The notes: generated from the letters alone by a model not told the origin. 64,000 nucleotides of DNA from [Phialemoniopsis] sp. UDSM-2020 (GCA_018873225.1 JAEILZ010000002.1:5580001-5644000); one strand, 5' to 3'; shown: positions 1 through 13,553, numbered from the stretch's first letter. Numbers and translations are program-made.

Positions 1-3000
1 TGCGTTTGCACTGCCGGGACATCTTGTGTGCGAGCTCCCACAAGGTCGTCGGGGATCGCCGTCTCGGCCTCCCAGTCAATCGCGGTGTCGGCACCCGATT
101 CGAGATCCTGGATCATGTTTGCCATGGCGCCGAGTGTGCTGTTTTCAAAAAGCTTGATGAGGGGCAAATTGGCCTGGAACCGTTCGTTGATAAGCTGTCG
201 CAGCTCGATCAGTAGCATCGAGTTGCCTCCAACGTGGAAGAAATCCGAAGCCGTATCGATCTGGTGCACCTCCTGCATCTGTTGCGGTAGCGTGTCTCGC
301 CAGATCTGAGCCAGCTTGGACCCAGTCTCTGTGAGTCCTGCTCCTGTCGACTTCGGCCCCTGGGCGGTGCTTGGTACGGGAAGCTTCTGCAGGGCCCTCC
401 TATCGATCTTACCAGATGCATTCAGGGGAAGGGAGGGAACGGGGACTATGGCCGCGGGGCGCATGTACTGCGGCAGAGGTAGCGAGGCGGCGAGCTTGCG
501 GAGGAACTCGTTTTCGTCCTCTGCCGAGGCGTTCGACGGCGACGTCACCGCATGCGCGATGAGTAGGGCCGGGTCCCCACGAGGCGTCACCACCACCGTC
601 TTGACCCGTCCCCCGGCAGTGTCCACGATCGACTGCTCCACATCTTGTAGTTCGATGCGCAGACCTCGAAGCTTGATCTGCGAGTCGCCCTCGATGCGAC
701 CGATGATCTCCAGGGTGCCGTCCGACCGGAGGACACCTTTGTCTCCAGTACTATACATCCTGGTCCACCCGTTCTGGATAGCCACTGAAGACGGCATAGG
801 GTCCGTCAGGAACTTTTTTCGCGACTCCTCGGTATTGTTGAGGTAGTCGATGGCTACGCCTGCACCGGCAATGCAGACTTCCCCGGACCACCCGACGGGT
901 AGGACGCTAAGGTTGTGGTCCATAATGTAGATGCCGTAGTTGGGAAGAGTCTTACCGGCTGGGATATGTGTATCCTCAAAGTGGCCTCCCAGGCTGAGAT
1001 CCAGCTCGCTCGAAGAGAATGACCCCTCAGTTGGGCCGTAGGCGTTGAAGAAGTGAAACTCGCGTCCGAAGAGGCCACTCAGCTGCCGGAAGCCCTGCAG
1101 CAGTTCGGATGGGAACTTCTCGCCGCCGGCCGTGGCATATTTCCAGTATTTGCTTTGTGAGATGCTGTTCGCGCCGTGCCGGAGCCAGGATAGATATTCG
1201 GATGGGGTTCCGCTTGTGTACGTGATGCCTTGTTCGTGCACGATCTTGGCCACTGCGACTGGGTCCTTGCGAAGAGCCTCGGGAACGATGACGAGACTGC
1301 CGCCGTTGGCCAGAGCCATGAAGACCTGGTTGAGAGACATGTCGAAGCCCACCGAGCTCTGCTGTAGGACAGTCTCGCGTCCAAATCCATGTGTGTGCAC
1401 CAAGGCCTCAACGTGGTTGCGCAGACTGCCGTGAGACAGGATCACGCCCTTGGGCACGCCCGAGGTACCGCTTGTGAAGAAGATCACCGCTGGGTCGCTG
1501 CCTCGGGCGGCAACTGGACTGCGGACCGCCTTTCCATTTTGGATACGGAGAACATCCAGAACAGTGACAGAAGATGAGAGGTTCAAGTCTCCGGTCTGAC
1601 CAGATGTCGTAGTGTTGGTGAGCAGTGCCGTGCACTTGGATTCTTGGATCATGGCGTGGAGCCTTGCTGGCGGGATGTTGCAGTCAAGGGGCACGGCGAC
1701 GGCGCCCACCCGTAGAAGGGCAAGTAGGGAGAATACATAGTGAGGAGAAGGGTCCTGGAAGATTGCGACAGCTGATCCTGGCTTTGTGTTTGCCCCGAGC
1801 AGGGCGGAGGAGATCTTCTGCACCTCTGCATCAAGTTGCTGGTAAGTCCACGAGTTGCCGTTGATGTCTTTGATTGAGACGTCCTTGGGGTGCTTGGCCA
1901 CGATGTCGTCGATGCGGTGCGCCAAAGTCTCAGGCCACTCAGAGGGCATCATGGGACCTGTAGAAAGCGTTATCAGCAAGGTGAGTTCTGCATCATCAAC
2001 TGGTAGGTCATGGACGGAAAGGGGTGCTTTGGTATCTGGAAGCAGGCAACAAACTTACCCTTCCCAAGCTGAATTGCATTGCTGATATCCTCGCTCGAGA
2101 ACAACGATACCTGGTGAAGCTGCTGGTCGCAAGACCGGGACAGGCTGTTCAACAGGGCGAAGTACATGTCTATCAATCGAGACGCGTCGCTCTCAGAGTA
2201 CAGACTCTTCTGCACCATGAAGGAGATGCGAGTGTCACCTCTGGGGTTCTCAATGATGTCGAGGGACACGTCGTATCCGGCCCTCGGAAGCTCCATCTTT
2301 GTGACTTCCAACTCGGACCTGTCAAACTTGCGCTTCTCACTGACACCCTGCCGGTAGTTGATGAACGCCTGGAAGAGGGGACTGATGGCAATTGATCTTT
2401 CGCAATTGATGTTCTCGAGCAAGATGTCGAATGGCAGTCTTGAGTTAGACATGGCGGCGTAAGCCTTCTTGCGAGTTTGCTTGAGCACCTCGTCGAAGGA
2501 CTGCTTGTTGTCTAGCCTGAACCGCAACGGCAAAAAATTCAGATACATGCCGATACTCTTGAAAACGCGCTCGTCCCAGCGATTCGCGTCCGCCATGCCG
2601 ATGTTGACGTCGCTCTCGCCAAAGACCTTGAATAGAAGAACTTCGAACACGCTTAGGTGGAAGTGGAATGGGTTGGCCTTGCGCTCACGGCACGCGCGTT
2701 GAATCTGGGCTCCGAGTTGAGAGCTGATAGTTCGGGTCACCGAGTGGTGCGCGTTCTTTGTGAGAGGGACGCGCTTGGTGGCTGCCGAGAAGGGGAGTAG
2801 AGGGAGGGTGGAGGGGGCCTCCGCGAATTCAGACTGCCAGTACTCGATCTCACGCCGAAGGACGCCCGAGGCCAAGTCCTCGCGCATCTTCTCAGAGTAG
2901 GCCGAGTACTGGTATGCTGGCTCGGACACAAGGTCTTGGCCGTTGTAGGCTTTCTCCAGATCGTCGAGGAGGACCTCCAAGCTGATGCCGTCCACGATGA

Positions 3001-6000
3001 TGTGATGGGCTCCAACGAAGAGATAGCTCTTGGTGGGAGTGAGAGAAAGGTGGATGATGCGCATGCATTCGCCGTGCTCGATATCAAACACGTGGTTCTT
3101 GAGCTTCTCAAACTCCGATGCCACGCGCGATTCGTCGGACAGAATGACTGTCTCTAGACGTAAAGAAGATGTGCTCGAGATAGCCTGCACGGTTTTCTGG
3201 TTCTCATCGACGAAGAAAGAGGTGCGGAAAGACTCGTGGCGAGCAGCCACTTTCTGTACAGCGCTTTCAAGGCTGTTGAGCCTGATGGTGCCATTGATCT
3301 GCAGGCAGATGGTGCTGTTTGACGTAGTCTGGTCCTCCATCATGTGTTTCTGAAACCAGAATCTGGACTGGCCAGGGGAGATTGGTAGGATCTTGTCAAA
3401 AGAAGGCTTGGAGATCTCGCTAGAGTCAGCCACCGAGGCAGACGTGGCAGACGATGACTCTTGCTTGTCTTGCTCGTCGTCGCCCGAGTGGCTGGGAGCG
3501 GACGAGTTCGCGCTGGTCTCCGGGACTGGCGTTGTCAGCAGAGCCGGCTCGGGCTTCGCTGCTTCGGGAGCTAACGAGGAGCTGGCTTCACCCGACGGCT
3601 GGCGAGCAGGCATGATCGCAACGGCGTGTTCGAGTAGTTCTCGGACTAGGCCGCCGGACAAAATCTTGAACACCGGGACCTCAATTTCCAACTCCTTCAT
3701 GAACCAGGAGCGAATATCGACAGCGACCAAAGAGTCCACGCCGAGATCGTCGATTGTCGATGACAGGATCTGGGATGCCTCCCTGTCGTCTGGAATGTGC
3801 AGCATGGCGCGAAGCTTGCGGACAAAGCCGTCTATAAAACAGTCAGTGCTAGAACACCCTATCCATGATCATGGACAAACTTACCTTGCACAATTTCATG
3901 GACCTCATCTTCAGTAGTGGCCTCAGCCAGTCGCATCTTCACGGACGCGTCAGCAGCTCTCTTGGTCGGCTTTCTGTCGCTCTCAGAATCGTTCTGGATA
4001 CAGTGCTGGAATCGGGGGAACTGCGGCCAGCGGATGATTACATGCTCCAGATCGTACGTCTTCAAGGCTGTCATGACCTCGGGGTTGCGACCAGAGTGCG
4101 GGTGAGACGCTAGAATAGCCTCGCCAAAGCAGAGGTGGAACTCTCTTTCAGAGTACATCAGGAAGCCGGCCTTGCGGAGAACGTCGTGTACTGACTCTTT
4201 CATCATCTTGTTGCGGTTGACGTATCCGACACCCATGACGGCGCCGATGTGGAGGATCGACGCGGCCTGGCCCTTGCTGCGTCGCTTGCTTGCGAGTGCC
4301 GTCATGAAGGAGTTGGCGGCGCTGTAGGCTGCCTGGCCACGGTTACCGGCAATGGTGGCGGCGGAGCCGAAGAAGACAAAGAAGTCCAGTGCGTCGTTGC
4401 GGAAGATCTCGTCAAGATAGATGGCGCCATTGACCTTGGGGCCCAAAACCTTGGTCATCTTCTCGAGCGGCATCTCAGCAAAGGCAACATCGTCGAGAAC
4501 CATGGCGCCGTGAGCGATACCGGCAATGGGAGGGAAGTTCTGGCGGATGTGATCCACAAGCGAAGTGAGTGCGGCCTTGTCGGTGATATCATTTGCAACA
4601 ACTTCCACCCTCACCCCGGCCTCGGTCATGTGCTCTAGCCACTTGGCGTCGACCTTGGGAGTGCGACTCGTGAGCACGATGTTGCGCGCTCCATGCGTCG
4701 CCATCCAGTCGCAGATGGACTGCGCCAAGTCGCTCGTCAGGCCAAACATGACATATGTCCGGTCACTCTTGAAGTTGACCAGGCTATCGACAGTGGAGAT
4801 CTCCGCTGGGACCTTTGCCTGAGAGCCGCTCGTCCAATCCAAGATAGCCGCATCGATGCTGGAGCCAGCCACCAGTTCTTCCGGCGTGATGGTTGGCAGC
4901 TTGGAATTCGAGTCGCCGGAAAGAACGGTGTTCTTCAACGCCGACTGCACCGTTTTGTGAAGCTTCTGGCCAAGATCAGCGACGGTGAATCCACGAGCGT
5001 GCTGCAGTGTGGCTATTCCTGTGAGCGTGGTCCGAAGGCAGGAGTCAGGTAGGGAGGAGGCAATCGATGCGCCCAGCCGATCATGGGCGTCCTTTGAAGC
5101 ATCGATGAAGACGGCGACACCGGAGGGCAGCAGAGACTGGATCTCTCTCCTCTGAGCGTAGGAGTCGATTGCGATCCATGGGCCGTCAGTACTTGGTGCA
5201 GAAGAAGTAGTGAAAACGACGGTCGTGTTCAGGCTGGCTGCGGCCGTGATGAGGCTGGATGCCAGCTCTTGGGACGGCTCATGAATGAGCAGCTTCGAAC
5301 CTCTCCGGCAGACGGACAGAATGTTCTCGACACGTAGCAGAATGTCCAGCTCGGACAGGAATTGAGTCTCGCTACCCGCAGGTACCTGCACCTCAACCAC
5401 ATTCTCCATTGGGACCCAAGCATACGAGCCGTTGTTGTGTGCGATTGAAACCACAGACTTGCCAGTCACTGTGTTGGTGCCGAGGACCAGATAGACAGGC
5501 TCCAGAGGTGCTGCAAGGACAGGCGCCAAAAGCGAGTGTCCGACCTTGATGAGAATATGCGAGGAGTCCTTATCCGCATCTGTCGATATCTTGGCCTGGA
5601 GGGAAGTATCCAGGGCGAGATGCAGCTTGGTGGATCCCAGCGAAAGGCTGACCGGAGTGACCTGAGGGTCGGTGGGCTTATGGATGGTTCGCTTGGAAGC
5701 ATTCCAGCGGTCATTGGCGGCAGTATCATGATAGGCACGAGAGACGAGGATCTCCCCATTCTCGAGGGCAAGCTCCTGCTCCTGAGTCCACAAGATCTTA
5801 TCGATGCTACCGTCCTTCTCCCACGTGGCGGCGTAGCGTAGACGCAAGAGCTGCTCTAGAAGCTGTCGCGCATCGGGCTTGGCACCGCTGGTCAGGTCAA
5901 GAACCTGGGTGACGAGGTCCGGGTTCTCCAGCATGACCGTTCGGATGAGACCGACCGACATGTTCATGTATGGTTCCTCAAGCCTACCACCCTGCGTAAT

Positions 6001-9000
6001 CCAGAGTACGGTGCCCTGCGTCTCAAACAGCCGCTGCATACCCTTGAGAGTCCGTTCCGAAAGTGAGCGGAAGATGGGCTCGTCCAGTTCCGTCAGACAC
6101 AGGATTGCGCTGTTGGGCGACGTCACGGCAGCGCCGACCATGTCTCCAAGGGTCTTGTAGACGGTATGCTTCACGCCGAACGGCTGCACCAGGCGGACCA
6201 TCTGGTCGATGAGCTGGCTAGTTCCCAGAGTTTGGCCGCCAATGAGCACCAGGTCCCATTCCACTACTTCGGGTGTACCGAAAGATGAGAGAGGCTCACG
6301 GAGTGAGACAACGCGGTCATCAATGGCTTGTGAAGTGATTACGGTCAGCGTAAAGGGGAAGACATCGATCTCGGGAGTAGCCGTGTCAACGCCAGAGAAG
6401 CCGCACTCGAGCAGCAGCTGGTGCCACTCGAGCGTCGACACGCACGGCGACAGTTTTCTGCCGTCGGCCTGACCGAGCCACCAGCCTGGCGTGGCGGAGA
6501 ACACGAAACCGGCGCGGGTGACTTCATTGTTGGGAATCTCCATGAAGACCAGGTAGCCTCCGGGTTTCAGGAGCTTGCGTGCATTGGTCAGGGTTCGGCG
6601 GAGATCCGAAGTTGCGTGGAGGACAAGCGAAGCAACAACCAGGTCGTACGAGTGCTCTTCGTATCCCTGTGCTGTGATGTCCTTCTCGCAGTCCAGCGTC
6701 CCGAAGATCATCTTGCTGCCAAGGGAGTCAAAGACCTCCTGGGCAGTCTCGAAGAAGGCCGCGGAGATATCAGTGAAAGTGTACGAGGCGAACGAGCGGC
6801 CAATCTGGCTCATGATGCTTTTGGTGGCTCCGCCGGTTCCGGCACCGATCTCGAGCATCTTCAAGCGAGGGTACCGATGCACGAGCTGTTTTACTGTCCG
6901 GCCAAGCATGATGGTGACCTCTCGGATTCCCATGGCGACCTCGTAAAATCGATCCAGCAGACCGTCCTTCTTCATGTGCTCGAGAATAGTCGTCTCACCT
7001 CTCAGGACAGCTGGGAGAGTGTCACCGACGACGCAGCAGAGCTTCAACTCTGTCCTATGTCCCCATCTGTGTGGTAGTCGAAAGTCAGCATGTCTGTTTT
7101 TTTTCTAGCGAGTTTGGCTCGAGGGCAAGGTTATTCCACAGCCAAATGTCGAGGCTCGCACAAGAATAGTGGAATGAAGGGGATGGAAGGACCTACCTAG
7201 CTTTCATAGCCGCAATGTCGGCATCGGAGTCATTAATCCAGTGCTTCTGAGCGAACTGTCTCGTGCCAGCCCTGGTGGTGTCAATGACATCCTGGTAGAA
7301 CGCAAAGGCGCACTCAAAGTGCCACTCCAGGTTCAGAGTCTTTCGGACCTCTGGCGGGAACTCGGTGGTGAGGCGCTGCATGTAATGAAGAGTAACCCTC
7401 TCCAGAGCCTCGGCGAACTCATAGTCCTCGGCGGTGGCCCTGTAGCCAGCCATGGCCAGGTCGCCGTTGGGGTTGAGAGGTGCCCACGTGTACTCAGTGA
7501 ACATCTTCTTGTCCGCGTCCGCCGTGGGCTCGGCAAAGGCGACGACCTGGATACCCTCCATCTGGACCAGACCGGCTCCCTCGTGGGTGTAGATGTCAGC
7601 GTCGCCGCGAAGTCGCCTCGTGGTGATTGGGTTCTCCGTCAGGTGTGCGCAAGACGTTACGCTGCCAATCTTTGATCCAAGGTACTGCTTGCAAAGACCA
7701 ACGTTGACGCGAAAGCTCTTGATTCCGGTGGGAACATGCAGCTGCTCAAAACTGCCATCGCCTGGGAAGCAGTAGGCCAGGAAGATGCCCTGCAGCGCCG
7801 TGTCCAGCATGGCGGGGTGGAGCAGCATCTGCATCGGCTCGTCGTCTTCCTCAGGCAGTGCGATGATGGCGGACGAGTAGTTGAGCTTTCGCTGGATGGA
7901 AGAGAGCGATCGGAAAGAGCCAGAATAGCTGTAGCCAAGTGGCTCCAAGAAAGAGTAGAACTGGTCTTCTGAGACCTCAGCGAGGTTGGGAGGGTCGCTC
8001 TTTCGAGACGGCAGCCATCGTGCATGCGTTTCGCCCAATGTGACTCGGAGTTTACCGGTAGCGTGGACGGACAGGAGCTCGACCTCGACGTTGGTGGATG
8101 CGTGATAGGCGAACGAGGCTGTATAGTTCTTGCCGCCCTCCTCCTTGGTGATGCTGTGCAGTGTGAAGACAGTCTCGATACCGAGGTCGTTGTCTCCAAA
8201 AACGAGTGGCTTCCCGAGACTAAAGTCCTCGATCTCAATCAAGGCGATATCCTTGTCGGGTGACAGGTACCGACCAGCCTCTACAGCGGTGGCAATGTAA
8301 GCTGTGGCCGGATAGATAACCTGCCCCTGGAGCTGATGGCCGCGAACCCAAGGCATCTCGCTCAATTTGAGGAGGTTCCTCCAGCGAATCTCGTCCTCCG
8401 TGGCGTCCGGCAGTCTCGTGCCGAGCAGCTGGTGCGGAGGGTTGTTGGCAATGGCCTGGACTCGAGACGAACGGGATTCATGCCAGTAGAACCGGTCATG
8501 GTCCCAGTGGTATGTAGGGAGGTCCTTCAGGAGCTCCCGGCCGTCCGTGCCGGATGCCGTCGAGTCCACCTTCCGGAAGTCCACTGGGGAAGGAGAGAAC
8601 CGGGACCAGAGTGCGCCGAGAGCATTGGCGAATGCCTCGATGTCGTCCGTTCCACGATTCAACAGACCAGCATACGGGATTGCCTCGCCGCTGTCGCTGA
8701 TCTCACGAAGCGTTGCTTGAACAGGACCCTTCAAAGCTGCATGGGGTCCGATCTCGATGGCAAAGTCGAACGGGCCCTGAGCAGCAGCAGCGGTCAGGAC
8801 AGCCTGGGTGAAGAGGACAGGCCGAAGCAAGTTATTCACCCAGTACGGGCCAGAGAGATCGCGGTCACCCTGCGAGTCGCCAGACATCTCGATGTCCTCG
8901 TAAGTGCTGGAGAACCAAGGAGTGTCGGTCGCGACGTTCCGGGGATTGATTCCACAGCCCTTGAGCTCCTCGAGGAAACCAGGGGCCACTTTCTTCATGT

Positions 9001-11376
9001 GAGGCGAGTGATAGGCCTTGTCGACCTTCAGAACTCTCGCAAACTTACCTTCATCTTGAAGGATCTCCCTGGCCTCCTCGATGGCATCAGCGTCACCGGA
9101 AAGGGTCACGCCAGTGGGTGAGTTGTACGCAGCAACACATAGATCGCGGCCCTTGAACATAGGCAGGCTGCAGAGCTCATTCGCGTCCTCTGCAGATGCT
9201 CCGGCGGCCATCATGGCTCCTGGCTTGTCGGATGTGCAGATGGTCGAGTAGTAGCCACGATAGTACGCGATCTTGATCGCCTCCACCTTTGTGATGTAGC
9301 CCTTAGCATAGGCCACCGCAACCTCACCGGAAGAGTGGCCGACGACAGCCTGGAAAGTGACGCCTGCGCTACGGAGGAGGTCATACAGGATGACTTGGAT
9401 TGCGGTAGACAGAGGCTGTGCGTACGCAGCTTCGGCGACACGAGACTCGGAAGCATCGCAGGTGAGCTGCTCCAGGAGTGTCCACTTGGGCCGTCCTGGC
9501 TCAGGCAGGCTCTGAAGCTCCCGGTCCAGGTCCTCAACGATCTTGCGGACATATGGGCTCTTTACCAGAGCTCTGCCCATAGTCGGCCACTGCGCACCTT
9601 GGCCAGTGAATACGCCCAAGACGCGAACAGGGCGTGACAGGGCCTTTGAGCGAGTGCCGAAGCTGGAAGCATTGTTGCCCTCCGACGGCGCGGCAAGGAG
9701 CTCGTCGATTTTGGTCTGGAGGTCCGCCGCCGACTTTGCCGCTAAGCTGGTGCGCACCACGTGGTGAGACCTCCGCGCATACAACGTGTAGGCAAGATCA
9801 CTGACGTTGACGTCAGGGTGAGATTGAAGGAATTCCGAGTAGCCGGAGAGGACACCTCTCAGTGCACTCCCGGAAGCGGCTGAGAAGTTGAACGGCGCGA
9901 ACTGCGGAGCGGAAACAGCCTTGATGGCCCGCGAGGGAGTGCTAGTAGTGGGCGGCATAAAGTTCTCAATGATGACCTGGAGATGATTGTCAGTAAACAC
10001 CTCCGGGCTTGGTGGGATAAACGAGTCTGGGAAGGACTTACATGCGAGTTGGTGCCGCCAAAGCCGAAGCTGTTGACACTGGCACGGCGCGGAGCACCAT
10101 CCGCAAGGGCAGGCCATGGCTTGGGGATCGTTGCGATCTCCAGATTGGTGTAGAATGGCTCGATGTCGGGATGGAGCTTGTTGAAGAGTAGGTTGGGCGG
10201 GATCACGCCGTGCTGAACTGCAAGCGAGGCTTTAAGCAGGCCAGCCAATCCCGCTGTTCCCTCGGTGTGACCAACCACGGTCTTGATGGAGCCAACATAC
10301 AGCGGGTCGCTGTTGTCGGAGGCGATGTCATCACCAGGATGAAAGAAGGCTTTGCTGATAGCCTCGGCTTCCTTCGGATCACCTGCCGCAGTTCCCGTTC
10401 CGTGCGCTTCAAAGTATTGGCAGCGCTGGGCGGGGTCCCTGGGATCCAGCCCGGCCTTTGCATACGTCTGCTCGATGAGGTCGATCTGTGCAGACGCATT
10501 GGGCATGGTGATACCCTTAGTCCGACCGTCCTGGTTGACACCAGTCTCGCGGATGATGCACTCGATCTTGTCTCCATCTGCGATCGCATCGCTAAGGCGC
10601 TTCAGGACTACCGCAGCAACACCTTCACCACGCGCATACCCGGTCCCGTCAGCATCCCACATGCGAGACCGGCTGTCAGCTGACAACATATGTAGAGAGC
10701 TCTCCGCAATGTACTGCCCAGGGCCAAGGATCATATTGGCTCCAGCAGCAACGGCCATATTCGAGTCGCCACTTCGCAGCAGCTGGACAGCCTGGTGAAC
10801 AGCGACTAGACTGGAAGAGCATGCAGTATCGATGGTCATGCAAGGGCCATGCCAGTCAAAGAAGTACGAAATGCGGTTCGACATGATACTCCGGGCAGTT
10901 CCGGTCGGGACATAGGTGGGAAGGGTGTCGATATCGTTGTGCAAGTGCTCGAAGTAGTCGCCAGTCATGAGTCCAACATAGACTCCAGTGCGAGATCCCA
11001 CCAGAGACTCAAGGGGCATTCCAGCCGCCTCGAGGGACTCATACACCACTTCCATCAGCAGACGCTGCTGGGGGTCAATGGCGGCGACCTCGACGGGCTT
11101 GATATTGAAGAACCCCGCGTCGAAGTGACGGTGGTCTTCGTCGAGGAAGTAAGATTCCTTGACATGGGTGGTCGAGTGATGGGTTGGGTTGGGATGGTAG
11201 AAGTTGTCGATATTGAACCGACTTTCAGGAACGCGCTTGAGTAGATCGCGGGGCTTGAGCAGAAGCTCCCAGAGCTTCGATCGGCTGCTCGAGGAACCGG
11301 GAAAGCGCATCCCGCTTCCAACGACAGCGATGGGCTCTGCATTGCCAGGCTGCGGAGGGATTTGAGTGGCAGTCAT
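1..11376 (-). CDS. Highly reducing PKS-NRPS hybrid synthase (3' end beyond window)
   Basis: This megasynthase would build a methylated, reduced polyketide chain and join it to one amino acid. Five exons fit in frame: 10042-11376, 7197-9976, 3885-7066, 2059-3831 and 1-1957. The introns have GTAAGT or GTAGGT donors. About 3,675 residues are visible. Domains in order: KS (DTACSSS Cys186, EAHGTGT His325, His370), AT (GHSSG Ser660, His768), DH (His992 in HxxxGxxxxP), C-methyltransferase (LEIGAGTGG near 1443-1451), a long degenerate ER region (about 1620-2100) without a recognisable NADPH site, KR ([10 protein letters not shown] near 2146, Tyr2286), ACP (DSL Ser2466), C (HHIIVDG near 2708-2714), A ([37 protein letters not shown]) and T (VGGNSM). 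A terminal reductase or Dieckmann-cyclase domain should lie left of the window. The product cannot be named. The family usually borrows a trans-enoyl reductase. Confidence 0.96.
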
Positions 11377-12235
11377 ATTGAATGACGGGTGATGGTACAG
11401 TTACAGTACAGTCTGGAACTTGGTATTGAAACTCGTTGATGGTCACAGAGAAAACTTGGGATAAGGCAACCAGACACAAACAGCACTGAATTACGAGGCG
11501 ACACAATGTTATCTATCCTAACTATCTTCTCCATATTCATTCACCAGTCACGCTCAGACTAGCCCGGGGAGTCTAGACTTCGGCCGCCAGTCCCAGCCTC
11601 GGGGCCGGTTTGCAACCTTCAAGAGAACCAATTCGGAACCAACACCCGCTTGTTGAGGCTTAGTAACTTCCGGCTCGGGAGCTAGAAACTCGGGTAAGGC
11701 CGGACACAGGCAGTCGAATTCGGGGTCCTGCAGGATGGGGATCGCAAGCGCTACGCGCCAGCATCGAGTTCCTACATGTAACCTCGGGACTTTCTCTATT
11801 GGCTTTGTCAGCCGAACCACCGAAGGTGAGGCTTTGCCACAATCTCGGTACTAACGGTGGCCAGAGCACGCACTGTAAGGGAAGACGATGGAAAGAGCCG
11901 AACAAGTCAACACGGCAGGTGACAGTAGACCATGTCAATCCGCGCGGCCACTTGTCTCAACCCCTAGTCCTCCTATAATAGTCCAACCACCTACCCGAAC
12001 TGCTCTTTCGGGTATACAGCCAACACAGTCATATCTTCAAACACAATCTCGCATCCTATCGGCCGAGTGGCTTCACCACCCTTGCAAAACATTCGCCGCT
12101 TCGCGTGTCAGTAGGAATAAGGATATCTGCTGCAGTCATTGTAAGTTTCCCAAGCAATAACACTGGAGTTCTAGGAAGATGGCTTCAGAGCTCTAACAGT
12201 CGTCATCCAAAGTGTACTGTTTGTCTCTCAGCACT
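11377..12235. promoter_or_regulatory. Divergent intergenic region between PKS-NRPS and small membrane protein gene
   Basis: About 860 bases separate the PKS-NRPS start codon from the start of the rightward membrane-protein gene, so both promoters should lie here. I see no coding sequence that I trust. No TATA box or regulator site stood out clearly enough to mark. Confidence 0.55.
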
Positions 12236-12601
12236 ATGTCTCGCGTGACTGACGTCCTGAGTTGGGTGCTGATCGGCTTCAACGTCGTGTCCATGCAAGC
12301 CCACCTGACGGACAAGTTGACGCCTGGCTTTTCCAGAAACCTCGCAGAGAAGCTGCCGCAGCACAACAGAGTTCTCTTCAAGTGGGCAAACGTCTCGGAC
12401 ACGACGCTGAGGGGCTTCTTCTTCTGCATCAACCTAACGCTCGCGACACTGCTCTTGATCCCGAGTCTACGGACTCTTGGACTCAGGATTGGCTTTGGCC
12501 TCCTGTGCGTCGGATTCTACTCCGACCTCAAGTTAGGGGAAAGTCCGATCCCGCATCTTACTCTGTTCACATTGGTCGGCCTTACGATGTGGCTTGGCTA
12601 G
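12236..12601 (+). CDS. Small four-helix membrane protein, DoxX-like (tentative)
   Basis: This gene encodes 121 residues in one exon. I chose the ATG at 12236 because hydrophobic sequence starts almost at once. Four hydrophobic stretches are visible, near residues 5-22, 58-79, 82-98 and 105-121. The last helices carry the pattern VGFYSDxxLGESPxPHL. Size and helix count recall the DoxX-like group of small integral membrane proteins, but I base that on general appearance only. It is divergent from the PKS-NRPS and shares its promoter region, which makes it a likely cluster member. A role in membrane-localised tailoring or export is inference. Confidence 0.7.
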   Translation: MSRVTDVLSWVLIGFNVVSMQAHLTDKLTPGFSRNLAEKLPQHNRVLFKWANVSDTTLRGFFFCINLTLATLLLIPSLRTLGLRIGFGLLCVGFYSDLKLGESPIPHLTLFTLVGLTMWLG

Positions 12602-13070
12602 GGGATTTCTTGGATGAGGTCAGCAAAGGGGGACTGTGCCATGCTTGCTGCGCGTTGGCCAGGCCTGGTGGATCATAGCCGCGTATCCCATGTAGTATCT
12701 TCCCCCATGGGTCATCTTAGCTGCATACCCGAGCTACCACTAGCAGGGATTCATTTGTTTTCCCTGATCCTTTCCCTTTTCTCTTTTTCCAAAGACGGGA
12801 GACCCCGTTCCGTTACCTTGTTCATGTAATTGCCCAAAAAAGGAAGAAGAATGTAAAGCTCTGAATAGTGACTTTTCCTGCGCATTCCTATCCTAATTCG
12901 AGGGGAGATGGCCCCAAAGTCGCCTGTTAGTCACAATATATATCAAATCGACATCAACATTTCACTAGATAACTTTTGATTCTCTCTCTACCCGTCAGAT
13001 TCTTTTAGTCCTCCTCCTTGTGGTTGTCCATGCTAGCGTCTAGTCGTTCTGGTAGCCATCCGCCTTCATA
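12602..13070. other. Intergenic, 3' ends of two convergent genes
   Basis: Two small membrane-protein genes converge here. I see no coding sequence. Short A/T-rich runs such as the one near 12833 could serve 3'-end formation. Confidence 0.5.
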
Positions 13071-13553
13071 TCAAAGCGCCTTCAGCGCAGCATTGATAAA
13101 GCACAGCCAAGCCGGTAGATCTGTGATCAACGCTCGGACCCAGTTCATCTTGAGCCAAGCCTCCATAGAAACGACCACGTTACCCTTGGGAACGTTGTTC
13201 TCGATGGCGGCTATCCGGCGCAGCGCCATCCGCAAGAAGAGCATGTGGGCCACACTGAGGACTAGACCCCAGAAGTACCAGCTTGTCGAGCCTGTCTCAG
13301 AATCTGCGGGGACAAGCAGGTTGAGACCGCCCAGGATGTAGTTGAGCGGGTAGAAAATGACCAGGACCCAGCGCCAACGAAGACCACCCCTGGTCCACCA
13401 GGCAGGCAAGGTGGAGTTTGCGAGCGGACGAATGGGGTCCTGCACCCAGGTACCGAAGATGAGGTGCTCATCGAGAGCAAACATGAGTGTCATGGAAGAA
13501 CTTAGCGCCGGGCTGAGGCGAAGAAGCCGGATAGAGGTTGTTTCGAGGGACAT
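13071..13553 (-). CDS. Small integral membrane protein next to PKS-NRPS (possibly DUF1772-like)
   Basis: A single exon encodes 160 residues, starting with an ATG at 13553. Hydrophobic segments lie near residues 15-32, 60-80, 93-110 and 140-157, which predicts a four-pass protein. The loop after the first segment is [18 protein letters not shown], followed by a basic [10 protein letters not shown] stretch. The overall layout (about 150-160 residues, first-helix signature, Pro and Trp in the first loop) recalls the DUF1772/anthrone-oxygenase-like group, but I cannot confirm that. It sits between the other small membrane protein and the Zn2Cys6 regulator, so membership in the PKS-NRPS cluster is plausible. 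The enzyme activity is unknown. Confidence 0.65.
   Translation of the reverse strand: MSLETTSIRLLRLSPALSSSMTLMFALDEHLIFGTWVQDPIRPLANSTLPAWWTRGGLRWRWVLVIFYPLNYILGGLNLLVPADSETGSTSWYFWGLVLSVAHMLFLRMALRRIAAIENNVPKGNVVVSMEAWLKMNWVRALITDLPAWLCFINAALKAL

Noticed and set aside
316..846. 176-codon rightward frame over the A domain
   Set aside because: It is the antisense shadow of the PKS-NRPS; the minus-strand reading gives clear A-domain motifs.
6421..7077. 218-codon rightward frame
   Set aside because: It is a shadow of the methyltransferase-domain exon and crosses a real splice site.
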